DNA of 64,000 bases from JAWLBM01 sp041687675. Its GTDB lineage: Bacteria > Pseudomonadota > Alphaproteobacteria > Rhizobiales > Pleomorphomonadaceae. The notes under the pieces were generated by a model. The model was not told the origin of the DNA. It searched no databases and saw only the letters and a program-made list of their open reading frames with translations. How positions within the stretch are numbered: position 1 is the stretch's first letter; the number at the start of each line of letters is the position of its first letter. The position numbers and the translations under genes are program-made. This document shows positions 24,498-34,512 of this stretch, piece after piece. The DNA is taken from assembly GCA_041687675.1 (NCBI GenBank), contig JAWLBM010000001.1:62001-126000 (forward strand), written 5' to 3'.

Positions 24498-26078
24498 ATG
24501 AGTGAAGCGGACTATGTGATCGTCGGCAGCGGGATCAACGCCCTGGTCGCCGCGGCGATGCTGGGCAAGAAGGGCCGCCGGGTGGTCGTGCTGGAGCGCA
24601 ACGACCGGATCGGCGGCGCCATCCGCACCGAGGCGATCACCGCGCCGGGCTTCGTCCACGACGTGATGGCGACCACCTTCGTGCTGTTCCTGCTGTCGCC
24701 CGCCCATGCGGCTCTGGGCAAGGACCTCGCCGAGCGGGGGCTCGCCTTCTCGCACACCGACACGCCCACCGCCGCGCTGATGCCGGACGGCCGGGCGGCC
24801 GTGTTCACCACCGACCGCGCCCGCAACCTCGCCCTGTTCGAGGGCTTCGCCGCCGGCGACGGCGCCGCCTTCGAGCGGACGATGGCCGGGGTCGGCGCCG
24901 ACGCGCCGTTCCTGTTCTCGCTGCTCGGCGGCCGGCTCTGGTCGATGGAGATGGTCCGCCTCGCCACCCGCGAGATGTGGCGCCGCGGCCCGCGCGGCCT
25001 CGCCGCCTGGTTCGGCGAGGCGCTGGAGACGGCCCGCGCGCACCTCGAGACCACCTACGCCTCCGAGGAGGCCCGGGCGCTCTGGGCGCCCTGGGTGCTG
25101 CACACCGGCCTCGGCCCGGAGGCCGCCTACTCCGGCCAGATGGCGAAGGTGATCGCCTTCGCCATCGAGGCGGCCGGCTGCCCGATCGTCACCGGCGGGG
25201 CGGAGCAGGCGCTGAGGGCCTTCGAGCGGCTGATCGTCGACACCGGCGGCACCATCCACGTCAACGCCGACGTGGAGCGGATCTTCAGGGGCCCCGGCGA
25301 CCGGGCCGCCGGCGTGCGCCTCGCCGACGGCACGAGGATCGCCGCCACCCGCGGCGTCATCGCCTCGGTCACCCCGCGCCAGCTCTATACCCGCCTGCTC
25401 GCCGGCGACGACCTGCCGCCGGAGGTCGAGGCGGGCGTCAAGGGCTACCGCCTCGGCAAGGGCGACATGCAGATCCACTACGCCCTCGACCGGCCGCCGC
25501 GCTGGAAGAGCCCGGGCCTCGAGAAGGTGGCGCTGATCCACCTCACCTCCGGCCTCGACGGCGTCTCCCGCGCCGCCAACGAGGCCGAGCGCGGGCTGCT
25601 TCCCGCCGAGCCCACCGTCTGCGTCGGCCAGCCGACGGCGCTCGACCCGAGCCGGGCGCCGGAGGGCAAGGCGATCCTCTGGCTGCAGCTTCCCGAGGCG
25701 CCGCGCCGGCCGAAGGGCGACGCCGCCGGCGAGATCGAGACCCCGGCCGACGGCGCCTGGACCGAGGCCGTGCGCGAGGCCTTCGCCGACCGCGTCGAGG
25801 CGATGCTGGAGCGCCACGTCGAGGGCTTCCGCGACACGGTGATCGCCCGCCGGGCCTACTCCCCGGCGGACCTCGAGGCGCTCAACGTCAACCTCGAGGA
25901 GGGCGATCCCTACGGCGGCTTCTGCGGCCTCGACCAGTTCTTCATCTGGCGGCCCTTCAAGACCTCGGTGAACCACCGGACCCACGTGCCGGGCCTCTGG
26001 CACATCGGCGCCTCCACCCATCCCGGGCCCGGCCTCGGCGGCGGCTCCGGCTTCCTGGTCGGATCGCGGCTGCCATGA
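24498..26078 (+). CDS. Phytoene-desaturase-like FAD-dependent oxidoreductase, copy 2
   Basis: ATG 24498 gives 526 residues. The N-terminal FAD motif is VIVGSGINALVAAAMLGKKG, and the C-terminal HIGASTHPGPGLGGGSG is the FAD-binding closure. It is a paralogue of the gene at 21626-23212, with colinear motifs along the whole length. Its stop overlaps the MarR ATG by 4 bases. It could act with the cyclase product, or the two flavoproteins could work in sequence or as a complex; none of this is shown. Confidence 0.88.
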   Translation: MSEADYVIVGSGINALVAAAMLGKKGRRVVVLERNDRIGGAIRTEAITAPGFVHDVMATTFVLFLLSPAHAALGKDLAERGLAFSHTDTPTAALMPDGRAAVFTTDRARNLALFEGFAAGDGAAFERTMAGVGADAPFLFSLLGGRLWSMEMVRLATREMWRRGPRGLAAWFGEALETARAHLETTYASEEARALWAPWVLHTGLGPEAAYSGQMAKVIAFAIEAAGCPIVTGGAEQALRAFERLIVDTGGTIHVNADVERIFRGPGDRAAGVRLADGTRIAATRGVIASVTPRQLYTRLLAGDDLPPEVEAGVKGYRLGKGDMQIHYALDRPPRWKSPGLEKVALIHLTSGLDGVSRAANEAERGLLPAEPTVCVGQPTALDPSRAPEGKAILWLQLPEAPRRPKGDAAGEIETPADGAWTEAVREAFADRVEAMLERHVEGFRDTVIARRAYSPADLEALNVNLEEGDPYGGFCGLDQFFIWRPFKTSVNHRTHVPGLWHIGASTHPGPGLGGGSGFLVGSRLP

Positions 26079-26617
26079 ACGAGAAGCCCGACGGACTTCC
26101 AGGCGAGATCGACGAGGAGCGCTTCGGCGGCGGCGTGCTGCGCCGGCCGGGGCCGGACGGGCTCGTTCGCCCGACCATGGGCGAGATCGGCCTCAACCAG
26201 TTCGCACCCTACCTCATCAACCGCATCTCCGCCCGCTGGAACGCCAACATGGCGGAGGAACTCAAGGCCTTCGACATGTCGACGGCGAAGATGCGGGCGC
26301 TCGCCATCCTGTCGATCACCACCGGCCTGACCATCAACGAACTGTCGGTGTTCACGGTCACCGAGCAGTCGACCATGAGCCGCACGCTGGACGCGCTGGA
26401 GGAGCAGGGCTTCATCCGCCGCCAGCAGCGCAGCGAGGACATGCGGGTGCGCGAGGTGCACATCACCGAGGCCGGCCGCGCCGCCTTCGCCGAGGTCTGG
26501 CCGCAGATGTACGACCGCTTCGTCCGCATGTTCGACGGCATCGACGAGGAGGAGTACCAGGCCTTCACCCAGACCCTGCACAAGGTGCTGCGCAACATCC
26601 GCCGCCACGACATGTGA
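26075..26617 (+). CDS. MarR family transcriptional regulator (cyclase operon)
   Basis: This 180-residue regulator has a winged helix at about 75-150. The recognition region is TINELSVFTVTEQSTMSRTLDALEEQ and the wing is RSEDMRVREVHITEAG. A roughly 45-residue N-terminal extension precedes the MarR core. It is translated directly after flavoprotein 2. MarR proteins usually repress their own and divergent catabolic genes until an aromatic or acyl-CoA ligand binds, so the 23213-23593 region is the likely target. Confidence 0.9.
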   Translation: MNEKPDGLPGEIDEERFGGGVLRRPGPDGLVRPTMGEIGLNQFAPYLINRISARWNANMAEELKAFDMSTAKMRALAILSITTGLTINELSVFTVTEQSTMSRTLDALEEQGFIRRQQRSEDMRVREVHITEAGRAAFAEVWPQMYDRFVRMFDGIDEEEYQAFTQTLHKVLRNIRRHDM

Positions 26618-26639
26618 GGCGGCGGACGCCTCCGCCCGC

Positions 26640-28690
26640 TCACCAGTGGCCGGTCTTCGCGGCCTCGACGAGGCGCGGGGCGGGGTCCCAGAAGACGGCG
26701 TCCTCGCGGGACAGATCCCTGACGTCGGCCAGGATCCTCGCGATCCCGGCCGCCTCGGCCGCGTGCATCGGCCCGCCGCGCCAGCGCGGGAAGCCGTAGC
26801 CGTGCACCATCACCACGTCGATGTCGGAGGCCCGGAGCGCGATCCCCTCGCCGAGGATCCGCGCGCCCTCGTTGACCATGGCGGCGAGCAGGCGGCGGCG
26901 GATCTCGTCGGCCGTGAAGCCGCGCGGCGTGACGCCCATGCGCTCGCGCTCGGCGGCGACGACGGCCTCCACCTCGGGATCCCGCTCGGCCCGGCCCTCC
27001 GGGTAGCGGTAGAAGCCGGCGCCGGACTTGCGGCCGAGGCGCCCGGCCTCGAACAGGCGGTCGGCGATCGCGACATAGCGCTCGCGCGGGTCGCGGGTGG
27101 CGTCGAGACGGCGGCGGGTGGCGTAGCCGATGTCGAGACCGGCGAGGTCCTGCATGGCGTAGAGCCCCATCGGCAGGCCGAAGCCCGTCATCGCCTCATC
27201 CACCTCGTAGGGGCTCGCCCCGTCGGCGACGGCATAGTCCATCGCCTTGCGGTAGGCGGAGAGGATGCGGTTGCCGATAAAGCCGTCAGAGACGCCGGAG
27301 CGCACCGCGATCTTGCCGAGCCGGCGGGCGAAGGCGAGCCCGGTCGCCACCGCGTCGGCCGACGCGGAAGGCGGCACCACCACTTCCACCAGCTTCATCA
27401 CATGGGCGGGGGAGAAGAAATGGAGCCCGATCACCCGCTCGGGGTGGTCGGCGGCCTCGGCGATGCGGCCGACGTCGAGGTAGGAGGTATTGGTCGCGAG
27501 CACCGCATGCGGCCGCACCGCCCGGCCGAGCTCGGCGAAGAGGGCGGTCTTGACGCCCATGTCCTCGAAGGCCGCCTCGACCACCAGGTCGACGTCCCCG
27601 AGCGAGGCCGCCTCGATGGTGGTGGCGAAGGACTCGTGCAGGATCGCCGTCTGCCGCTCGGGCGACAGCTTGCCCCGGCGCACCGCCTCGGAGAGAAGCC
27701 CCTCGACCCGCTCGCGGCCGGCGTCCGCCGCTGCCTCGTCGCGCTCGAGCAGGGTCACCGGCATCCCGGCGAGCAGGACGGCGGTGGCGATGCCCGCGCC
27801 CATGGTGCCGCCGCCGACGACGCCGACCCGGTGGACCTCGCGCGCGGCGCCGCTCTCCGCCTCGGGGATCTTCGCGGCGGCCCGCTCGGCGAAGAAGATA
27901 TGGCGGAGCGCCCGCGCCTGGCCGGAGCCGCGAAGATCGGCGAAGATCTCCGCCTCGCGCCTCATCCCGGCCTCGAACGGGCCGCAGGCGGCGACGACGG
28001 CGTCGATCGCCCGGAGAGGCGCGACCTGCCCCGCCATCCGCTTGCGGGCCGTGGCGCGGGCGGCCTCCACGGCCGCCTCGTCCATCGCGGGCGCGGGACG
28101 CTCCGACGCGCGCGGCGGCGGCCGGTCGAGGCGCCCGGCGAGGAAGGCCCTCGCGAAGGCGACCCGGTCGCCCTCGGTGAGCGCATCGGCGAGACCGAGG
28201 CGGAGCGCCTCCTTTGCGCCGATCCTCCGGCCGGTCGGAATCAGCTCCAGCGCCGCGGCGAGGCCGGCGAGGCGCGGCAGCCGCTGGGTGCCGCCGGCCC
28301 CCGGGATGATGCCGAGCGTCACCTCGGGAAGCCCGGCCTCCGCCGCCGGATCGAACAGGCGGTAGTGGCTCGCCAGCGCCAGCTCGAAGCCGCCGCCGAG
28401 GGCGGTGCCGTGGACGAGGCAGGCGACCGGCTTCTCCATGGCCTCGATCGCTGCGCACACCTCCCTCAGCGCCGGCGCCACGGGCGGCTTGCCGAACTCG
28501 GAGATGTCGGCGCCGGCGACGAAGGTCCGTCCGGCCGCGGCGAGCACCACGCCTTTCACCGCCGGATCGGCGGCGAGCCGGGCGAAGGCCTCGGCGAGCC
28601 CCTGCCGCACCGCATGGGACGAGGCGTTGATCGGCGGGTTCTCGATGGTGACGACGGCGATGCCGTCCGCGACCTCGGTCCGGACCACGC

Positions 28691-28694
<4 letters not shown>
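26640..28694 (-). CDS. Bifunctional enoyl-CoA hydratase / 3-hydroxyacyl-CoA dehydrogenase
   Basis: This 684-residue fusion has an N-terminal crotonase domain (about 1-200, with AGADISEFG and PGAGGTQRLPRL oxyanion and acid regions). The NAD-binding 3-hydroxyacyl-CoA dehydrogenase domain follows from about 295 (GVVGGGTMGAGIATAV) with two C-terminal dehydrogenase domains. The size matches the peroxisomal-type bifunctional enzyme rather than FadB. It is last in an operon with acyl-CoA dehydrogenase and enoyl-CoA hydratase. Stop/start overlap with the dehydrogenase gene supports joint action on one acyl-CoA. Confidence 0.92.
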
Positions 28695-29869
<1,175 letters not shown>

Positions 29870-29870
29870 C

Positions 29871-30704
29871 TCAGTCGCCCTCGAACACCGGCCGGCGCTT
29901 CTCGGCGAAGGCCTCGTAGGCGCGGGCGAAGTCGCCGGTCTTCATGCAGAGCGCCTGGGCGACCGCCTCGGCCTCCACGGCGTCGTCGACGCTCATCGCC
30001 CATTCCATGTGGAGCATGCGCTTGGTGAGGCCGGTGGCGAAGGTCGGGCCCTCGGCGAGGCGCCGGGCCATCGCCGCCGCCTCGTCCATCAGCTCGGCGG
30101 CCGGGACCACGCGGTTGAAGAAGCCCCAGCGCTCGCCCTCCTCCGCCGACATCGAGCGGCCGGTGTAGAGGAGTTCGCCCGCCCGGCCCTGTCCGATGAT
30201 GCGGGGGAGGATGGCGCAGGCGCCCATGTCGCAGCCGGCGAGGCCGACGCGGTTGAACAGGAAGGCGACCTTGGCCTCTGGGGCGGCGTACCGCAGGTCC
30301 GAGGCCATCGCCATGATCGCCCCGGCGCCGGCGCAGACCCCGTCCACTGCCGCCACGATCGGCTGCGGGCAGCCGCGCATCGCCTTGACGAGGTCGCCGG
30401 TCATCTCGGTGAAGCGCAGCAGGTCCCTGGCGCCCATTGCGATCAGCGGCCCGATGATCTCGAAGACGTCGCCGCCGGAGGAGAAGTTGCCGCCGGCGCC
30501 GGTGACCACGAACACCTTCACCGTCTCGTCGCTCCGCGCCGCGCGGAAGATCGCGACCATCTCGGCGTAGGACTGGAAGGTCAGCGGGTTCTTCTTCTCC
30601 GGCCGGTCCAGCGTCAGCGTGGCGACGCCGGCGTCCACCTGGAGGCGGACGTGCTCGGCGTCGTAGCGGTCCAGCGGCCCCTCGATGGCGCGGGCTGCGA
30701 TCAT
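29871..30704 (-). CDS. Enoyl-CoA hydratase/isomerase family protein
   Basis: This 277-residue crotonase has the oxyanion-hole region GGNFSSGGDVFEI and the second loop DGVCAGAGAIMAMASDLRYA. FNRVGLAGCDMGACAILPR follows, where the usual catalytic Glu positions should be checked by alignment. It is one of two hydratase activities in the operon, the other being the fused domain at 26640-28694. That duplication is common in aromatic-acid CoA pathways. It overlaps the MarR gene stop by 4 bases. Confidence 0.88.
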   Translation of the reverse strand: MIAARAIEGPLDRYDAEHVRLQVDAGVATLTLDRPEKKNPLTFQSYAEMVAIFRAARSDETVKVFVVTGAGGNFSSGGDVFEIIGPLIAMGARDLLRFTEMTGDLVKAMRGCPQPIVAAVDGVCAGAGAIMAMASDLRYAAPEAKVAFLFNRVGLAGCDMGACAILPRIIGQGRAGELLYTGRSMSAEEGERWGFFNRVVPAAELMDEAAAMARRLAEGPTFATGLTKRMLHMEWAMSVDDAVEAEAVAQALCMKTGDFARAYEAFAEKRRPVFEGD

Positions 30705-31225
30705 GCTCCGTTTCCTCCCTCACGCATGTGGCTGCGGACGGACGCCTTCAGCTTTCCGAGCGCGCTCATCAATGTGTCCATCTCGGCCTCGTCGAGGCCC
30801 TCGAACAGGGCGCCGATCCAGTCGCCGTGGTCCTCGGCCATGCGGGCGAAGGCCGCCCGGCCTTCCGGCGTCATCCGGATGATCTGGACGCGGCGGTCGG
30901 TCGGCGACGGGGCCCGGGTGATGTGGCCGCTCTCCAGCAGGCGCTCGACCAGGGCCGTGACGTTGCCGGCGGACACCATCAGCCGGCGCGAGACCTCGCC
31001 GAGCACCAGCCCGTCCTCGGCCTTGTCGAGCTGGGCCAAAAGGTCGAAGCGCGGCAGGGTGAAGTCGTACTCCTCGCGGAGCCGGCGCCGGACCTCGGCC
31101 TCGATCAGGTTGGTGCAGGTGAGGAGCCGCAGCCACAGCCGCAGTTCCGCCCGGTGGTCGTGCGGGGCTTCCTCCACCTTGGTCTCGGCGTCGATCCAGA
31201 CCTCGGCCCCGGGCGCGTCCGTCAT
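30701..31225 (-). CDS. MarR family transcriptional regulator (beta-oxidation-like operon)
   Basis: ATG 31225 is chosen because it overlaps the SDR stop in an ATGA, giving 174 residues. A longer reading to 31255 would run back into the SDR gene. The winged helix includes LGEVSRRLMVSAGNVTALVERLLESG-like recognition elements and a TDRRVQIIRMTPEG wing. It sits inside the operon it probably represses. The divergent promoter at 31969-32143 contains an inverted repeat suited to a MarR dimer. Confidence 0.9.
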   Translation of the reverse strand: MTDAPGAEVWIDAETKVEEAPHDHRAELRLWLRLLTCTNLIEAEVRRRLREEYDFTLPRFDLLAQLDKAEDGLVLGEVSRRLMVSAGNVTALVERLLESGHITRAPSPTDRRVQIIRMTPEGRAAFARMAEDHGDWIGALFEGLDEAEMDTLMSALGKLKASVRSHMREGGNGA

Positions 31226-31968
31226 CACTGCTCTCCTCCGGCGATCACGATGCACTGGCCCGTCACCGCGGCCGCCCCGTCGCCGGCGAGCCAGAGGGCG
31301 GCGTCGGCGACCTCCCCGGGCTTCACCAGCCGGCCCATCGGGTTGGACGCCTCGAAATGGGCGCGGGCGGAGGCCTCGTCGCGGCCGGTGCGGGCGACGA
31401 TGGTCCTGACGCCCTCGGCGACGAGGTCGGTGTCGGTGTAGCCGGGGCAGAGGGCGTTGACGGTGACGCCCGTCCGCGCCACCTCCAGCGCCAGCGCCCG
31501 GGTGAGGCCGACGGCGGCGTGCTTGGCGGCGACATAGGCGCTGGCATAGGCATAGCCCTTGAGGCCGGCCAGCGAGGCGACGGTGATCACCCGGCCGAAG
31601 CCGCCGGCGATCATCGCCGGAAGGCAGGCGCGGGTGACCTCGACGACGCTCTCGAGGTTGAGGGCGAGCATCGCCCGGAAGGCTTCGCGGTCGGTCTTCT
31701 GGAAGGGAGCGGTGGTGGCGCCGCCGGCGTTGTTGACGAGGATGTGGAACGGCCCGTCCTCGGCGACCGCGCGGGCCACCGCCACCGGATCGGTGACGTC
31801 CACCGCCCGGCCGTCGGCCGCCGCTCCCTCGGCGACGGCGGCCGCGAGGCGCGCCTCGTCGCGGCCCCAGATGGTCACCTCGTGGCCGGCGCCCGTCAGC
31901 GCCTCCGCCACCGCCCGGCCGATGCCGCGGCTGCCGCCCGTCACCAGGGCCCGTCGTCCCGTCGCCAC
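31225..31968 (-). CDS. Short-chain dehydrogenase/reductase
   Basis: This 247-residue classical SDR has cofactor motif TGGSRGIGRAV, NNAGG, and the catalytic YVAAKHA (Tyr/Lys). It is the first gene of the minus-strand operon SDR-marR-ech-acd-hydratase/dehydrogenase. In such operons it would oxidise a 3-hydroxyacyl-CoA or a related ring-opened intermediate. Substrate and cofactor preference are not decided. Confidence 0.9.
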   Translation of the reverse strand: MATGRRALVTGGSRGIGRAVAEALTGAGHEVTIWGRDEARLAAAVAEGAAADGRAVDVTDPVAVARAVAEDGPFHILVNNAGGATTAPFQKTDREAFRAMLALNLESVVEVTRACLPAMIAGGFGRVITVASLAGLKGYAYASAYVAAKHAAVGLTRALALEVARTGVTVNALCPGYTDTDLVAEGVRTIVARTGRDEASARAHFEASNPMGRLVKPGEVADAALWLAGDGAAAVTGQCIVIAGGEQ

Positions 31969-32014
31969 GTGCCGTCCTCCCGTGCTTCGGAAACGAGTAT
32001 CGGGGGATGCGCGA

Positions 32015-32036
32015 GATATTTCAACTATGAAGCATC
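32015..32036. promoter_or_regulatory. Inverted repeat, candidate MarR operator
   Basis: GATATTTCA (32015-32023) and TGAAGCATC (32028-32036) form a 9-4-9 inverted repeat matching at 7 of 9 positions. It is centred in the 175-base divergent region between the SDR operon and the thioesterase gene. It lies in a noticeably AT-rich patch, as expected for a MarR site over a promoter. Confidence 0.45.
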
Positions 32037-32143
32037 GCGGGTCGACAAAAGGCGGGTCCGGCGCGCCCGCCGGGGCTGTTCCGGAGCGCCGGGAACCCTG
32101 CTATGAACGCCCGTCCCGCCAACGGACCGGAGACGGACAGGAC

Positions 32144-32605
32144 ATGTCGCGCATCGAACGCATCAGGGTCGGCGATCTCCATGCCTCCGTCTGGCGCACC
32201 CTGGTGAAGATCCGCTTCGGCCAGTGCGATCCGGCGGGCATCGTCTACACCCCGAACTGGTTCGACATCTTCAACGGCGTCGTCGAGGACTGGTACCCCG
32301 CCTGCCTCGGCCTCGACTACCACGCCATCCTGCGCGACGACAGGATCGGCGTCGGCTACGCCCACGCCTCGGCCGACTTCCTGCTGCCCGGCTTCATGGG
32401 CGAGACGGTGGATGTCGCCGTCGTCCTCGGCAAGATCGGCCGCGCCTCCTTCAACCTCACCCTGCACGCCCTCAAGGGCGAGGAGGAGGCCGTCCGCGGC
32501 CGCCTCGTCGTGGTCTGCACCTCGCTCGTCGAGCACAAGGCCGTCCCGATCCCGGCGAAGCTGCGCGAGGCGCTGGAGGGCTACCAGGCGCGCACGACGG
32601 GGTAG
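32144..32605 (+). CDS. Acyl-CoA thioesterase, 4-hydroxybenzoyl-CoA thioesterase family
   Basis: This 153-residue hotdog-fold protein has the 4HBT motif FGQCDPAGIVYTPNWFDIF and its conserved Asp, plus a typical YxxADFLLPGFMGE strand. It is divergent from the SDR operon and likely under the same MarR control. It would release a dead-end aromatic acyl-CoA or the final acid. ATG 32144 follows a GACAGG ribosome site; upstream in-frame codons are poorer. Confidence 0.88.
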   Translation: MSRIERIRVGDLHASVWRTLVKIRFGQCDPAGIVYTPNWFDIFNGVVEDWYPACLGLDYHAILRDDRIGVGYAHASADFLLPGFMGETVDVAVVLGKIGRASFNLTLHALKGEEEAVRGRLVVVCTSLVEHKAVPIPAKLREALEGYQARTTG

Positions 32606-32665
32606 GGACGTCCCGCCCAGGTTTCTACGTTTGCGGACTCGTGACGACGGCCAGGGAGATCCTCG

Positions 32666-32986
32666 ATGTCGTTGAGGTCGAGATTGCGGGAGCGCGCCGG
32701 ACCTCGGGTGCAGGTCCGGGACGTGTCCCCCGTCCCCTCCGGTTCACCCGTGCGGGTCCGCATCCGCCGGACTGACGGCGCCGTTCTCGACGTGCCCGGC
32801 GCCGCGGTGGCGTTGGTGCGCCGCCGGCTCGGCTACGCGAAGTCCCACCCGGCCCTCACGCGCGTCGCCGAGGGCGGCGACGCGGTGCTCCTCGTCCCCA
32901 TGGTCGAGAGCGTCGCGGCCCTCCGGTCCGACCTGGAACGCTGCGGCCTCGAGATCGCGAGCCGCCACCGCGCGCCCGGTCGGTGA
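32666..32986 (+). CDS. Small basic protein of unknown function
   Basis: A 106-residue reading frame starts at ATG 32666 after a good AGGGAG ribosome site, 60 bases after the thioesterase. It is Arg/Val-rich, with no recognised domain, signal peptide or membrane segment. The antisense frame over the same bases is also open, so coding status is not certain; the ribosome site and position favour the plus frame. Confidence 0.45.
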   Translation: MSLRSRLRERAGPRVQVRDVSPVPSGSPVRVRIRRTDGAVLDVPGAAVALVRRRLGYAKSHPALTRVAEGGDAVLLVPMVESVAALRSDLERCGLEIASRHRAPGR

Positions 32987-32994
32987 CCCCCCGT

Positions 32995-33591
32995 CTATTC
33001 GGCGGGCGCCTTCGGCGACCACAGGACCACGCCGCCGTCCTTCTCGTAGGCCATCCCGCCCGGATAGCTGATGGCCTCCAGCTGCAGGCCCCAGGGCGCG
33101 TTGAAGTAGAGGATGGTCTGGCCGGCGGCGGGTCCCTCGTTCACCGGGATCGGGCCGAGCCGGGTGGCGATGCCGTTCGCGTCGAGGAAATCCTTGGCCG
33201 CCTGCACGTCGTCGACATAGAAGGCGATGTGGTAGCCGCCGATGTCGCTGTTCTTCGGCGTGGCGTCCGCCTGGTCCGGAGCGGTGTACTTGAACAGCTC
33301 GACGTTGGAGCCGAAGCCGCAGCGCATCAGTGTGATCTCCTCGATCACCGCGCGCGGGTGGACGCCGAGCGCGTCCTGCATGAAGGTGCCCTCGTCGTCC
33401 CGGAACGGGCCGAACGACATCGCCTTCTGGCAGCCGAGGATGGTCTCGAAGAAGGCGACGGCCTCGGCCATGTCCGGGACCGTCACGCCCGTATGGTCGT
33501 GGCCGCGGATGCCCGGGATTCCCTCTGCCGCGACGGGCGCCGCGGCGGCGAGAACGGCGGCGACGCTGGCGCCGATGAGATAGGCCTTCAT
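32995..33591 (-). CDS. Exported VOC-superfamily (glyoxalase/extradiol-like) protein
   Basis: This 198-residue protein has a clear signal peptide (MKAYLIGASVAAVLAAAAPVAAEG). Two paired beta-alpha-beta-beta-beta modules follow: the first strand GHDHTGVTVPDMAEAVAFF carries the first metal His, GGYHIAFYVDD the second His, and LQLEAISYPG a possible Glu ligand. VOC proteins are normally cytoplasmic, so export is unusual. It lies downstream of the Opp importer operon, in the same direction, 81 bases past its last gene. Confidence 0.82.
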   Translation of the reverse strand: MKAYLIGASVAAVLAAAAPVAAEGIPGIRGHDHTGVTVPDMAEAVAFFETILGCQKAMSFGPFRDDEGTFMQDALGVHPRAVIEEITLMRCGFGSNVELFKYTAPDQADATPKNSDIGGYHIAFYVDDVQAAKDFLDANGIATRLGPIPVNEGPAAGQTILYFNAPWGLQLEAISYPGGMAYEKDGGVVLWSPKAPAE

Positions 33592-33672
33592 GCTGTTCCT
33601 CCCCTGCGGGCGCTTGTGTCGGCGCCGATCACCGGAGCGCCCGCGGCCCCGGTGCGCCTGAAGCCACTCCCC

Positions 33673-34512
33673 TCACGCCGCCTCGTCGCCGGTCCCGCGC
33701 TGCAGCCAGCCGGGGTCGATCTCCGGCAGCGGGATCGCGTCGAGGAGCGCGCGGGTGTAGGGATCCCTCGGCGCGGCGAACACCGCCTCGCAGTCGCCCT
33801 CCTCGACGATGCGGCCGCCGTTCAGCACGTAGACGCGGTGGCAGATCGCCCGCACCACGCTGAGGTCGTGGCTGATGAAGGCCATCGCCAGGCCCATCTC
33901 GGCGGAGAGGTCGGCGATCAGCCGGAGCACCTGCGCCTGGGTCGACACATCGAGGCCGGAGACGATCTCGTCGGCGAGCACGAAGTCCGGCTTCAGGATC
34001 GCCGCCCGGGCGATGCCGACGCGCTGGCGCTGGCCGCCGGAGAGCTCGTGCGGGTGGCGGTCGAGCACCGCCTGCGGCAGCCCCACCCGCTCGACCATCG
34101 CCGCGACGCGCCGGTCGGCGGCGGCCGGGCCGACCTCCAGCCCGTGCAGCAGCACCGGGCCGGCGAGAATGCGGCGGATCGTCTGCCGCGGGTTCAGCGA
34201 CGACATCGGGTCCTGGAAGATCATCTGCATCCGCCGCCGGAGCGGCCGGATCTCGTCCTCGCCCTTGCGGGTGATGTCCTCGCCGTCGAACAGGATCCGG
34301 CCCCCGGCGGCGTCGACGAGGCGCAGCAAGGCCCGCCCCAGGGTGCTCTTGCCGGAGCCGGACTCGCCGACGATCCCCACCGTCTCGCCGCGGCCGATCG
34401 CGACGTTCACCCCGTGCAGCACGGCGACGCCCGGGAAGGGGGCCCCGAACAGGCGGTTGCGCCGGCCGTAGGCGACGACGAGGTCGCGGGCCTCGACGAG
34501 CGGGGCGGTCAT
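33673..34512 (-). CDS. Opp/Dpp-type ABC transporter ATP-binding protein (F subunit)
   Basis: The 279-residue ATPase has Walker A GESGSGKST, signature LSGGQRQRVGIARA, Walker B LADEIVSGLD and H-loop SHDLS. A shortened oligopeptide-permease C-terminal tail (RDPYTRALLDAIPLPEID) follows. It is the last gene of a five-gene importer and overlaps the D-subunit gene by 4 bases. OppF-type ATPases pair with OppD-type ones to power one importer. Confidence 0.93.
   Translation of the reverse strand: MTAPLVEARDLVVAYGRRNRLFGAPFPGVAVLHGVNVAIGRGETVGIVGESGSGKSTLGRALLRLVDAAGGRILFDGEDITRKGEDEIRPLRRRMQMIFQDPMSSLNPRQTIRRILAGPVLLHGLEVGPAAADRRVAAMVERVGLPQAVLDRHPHELSGGQRQRVGIARAAILKPDFVLADEIVSGLDVSTQAQVLRLIADLSAEMGLAMAFISHDLSVVRAICHRVYVLNGGRIVEEGDCEAVFAAPRDPYTRALLDAIPLPEIDPGWLQRGTGDEAA

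Noticed and set aside
32744..33022. 92-codon minus-strand frame opposite the small basic protein
   Set aside because: It has no ribosome site and runs past the end of the VOC gene in another frame; the plus-strand alternative has a good ribosome site.
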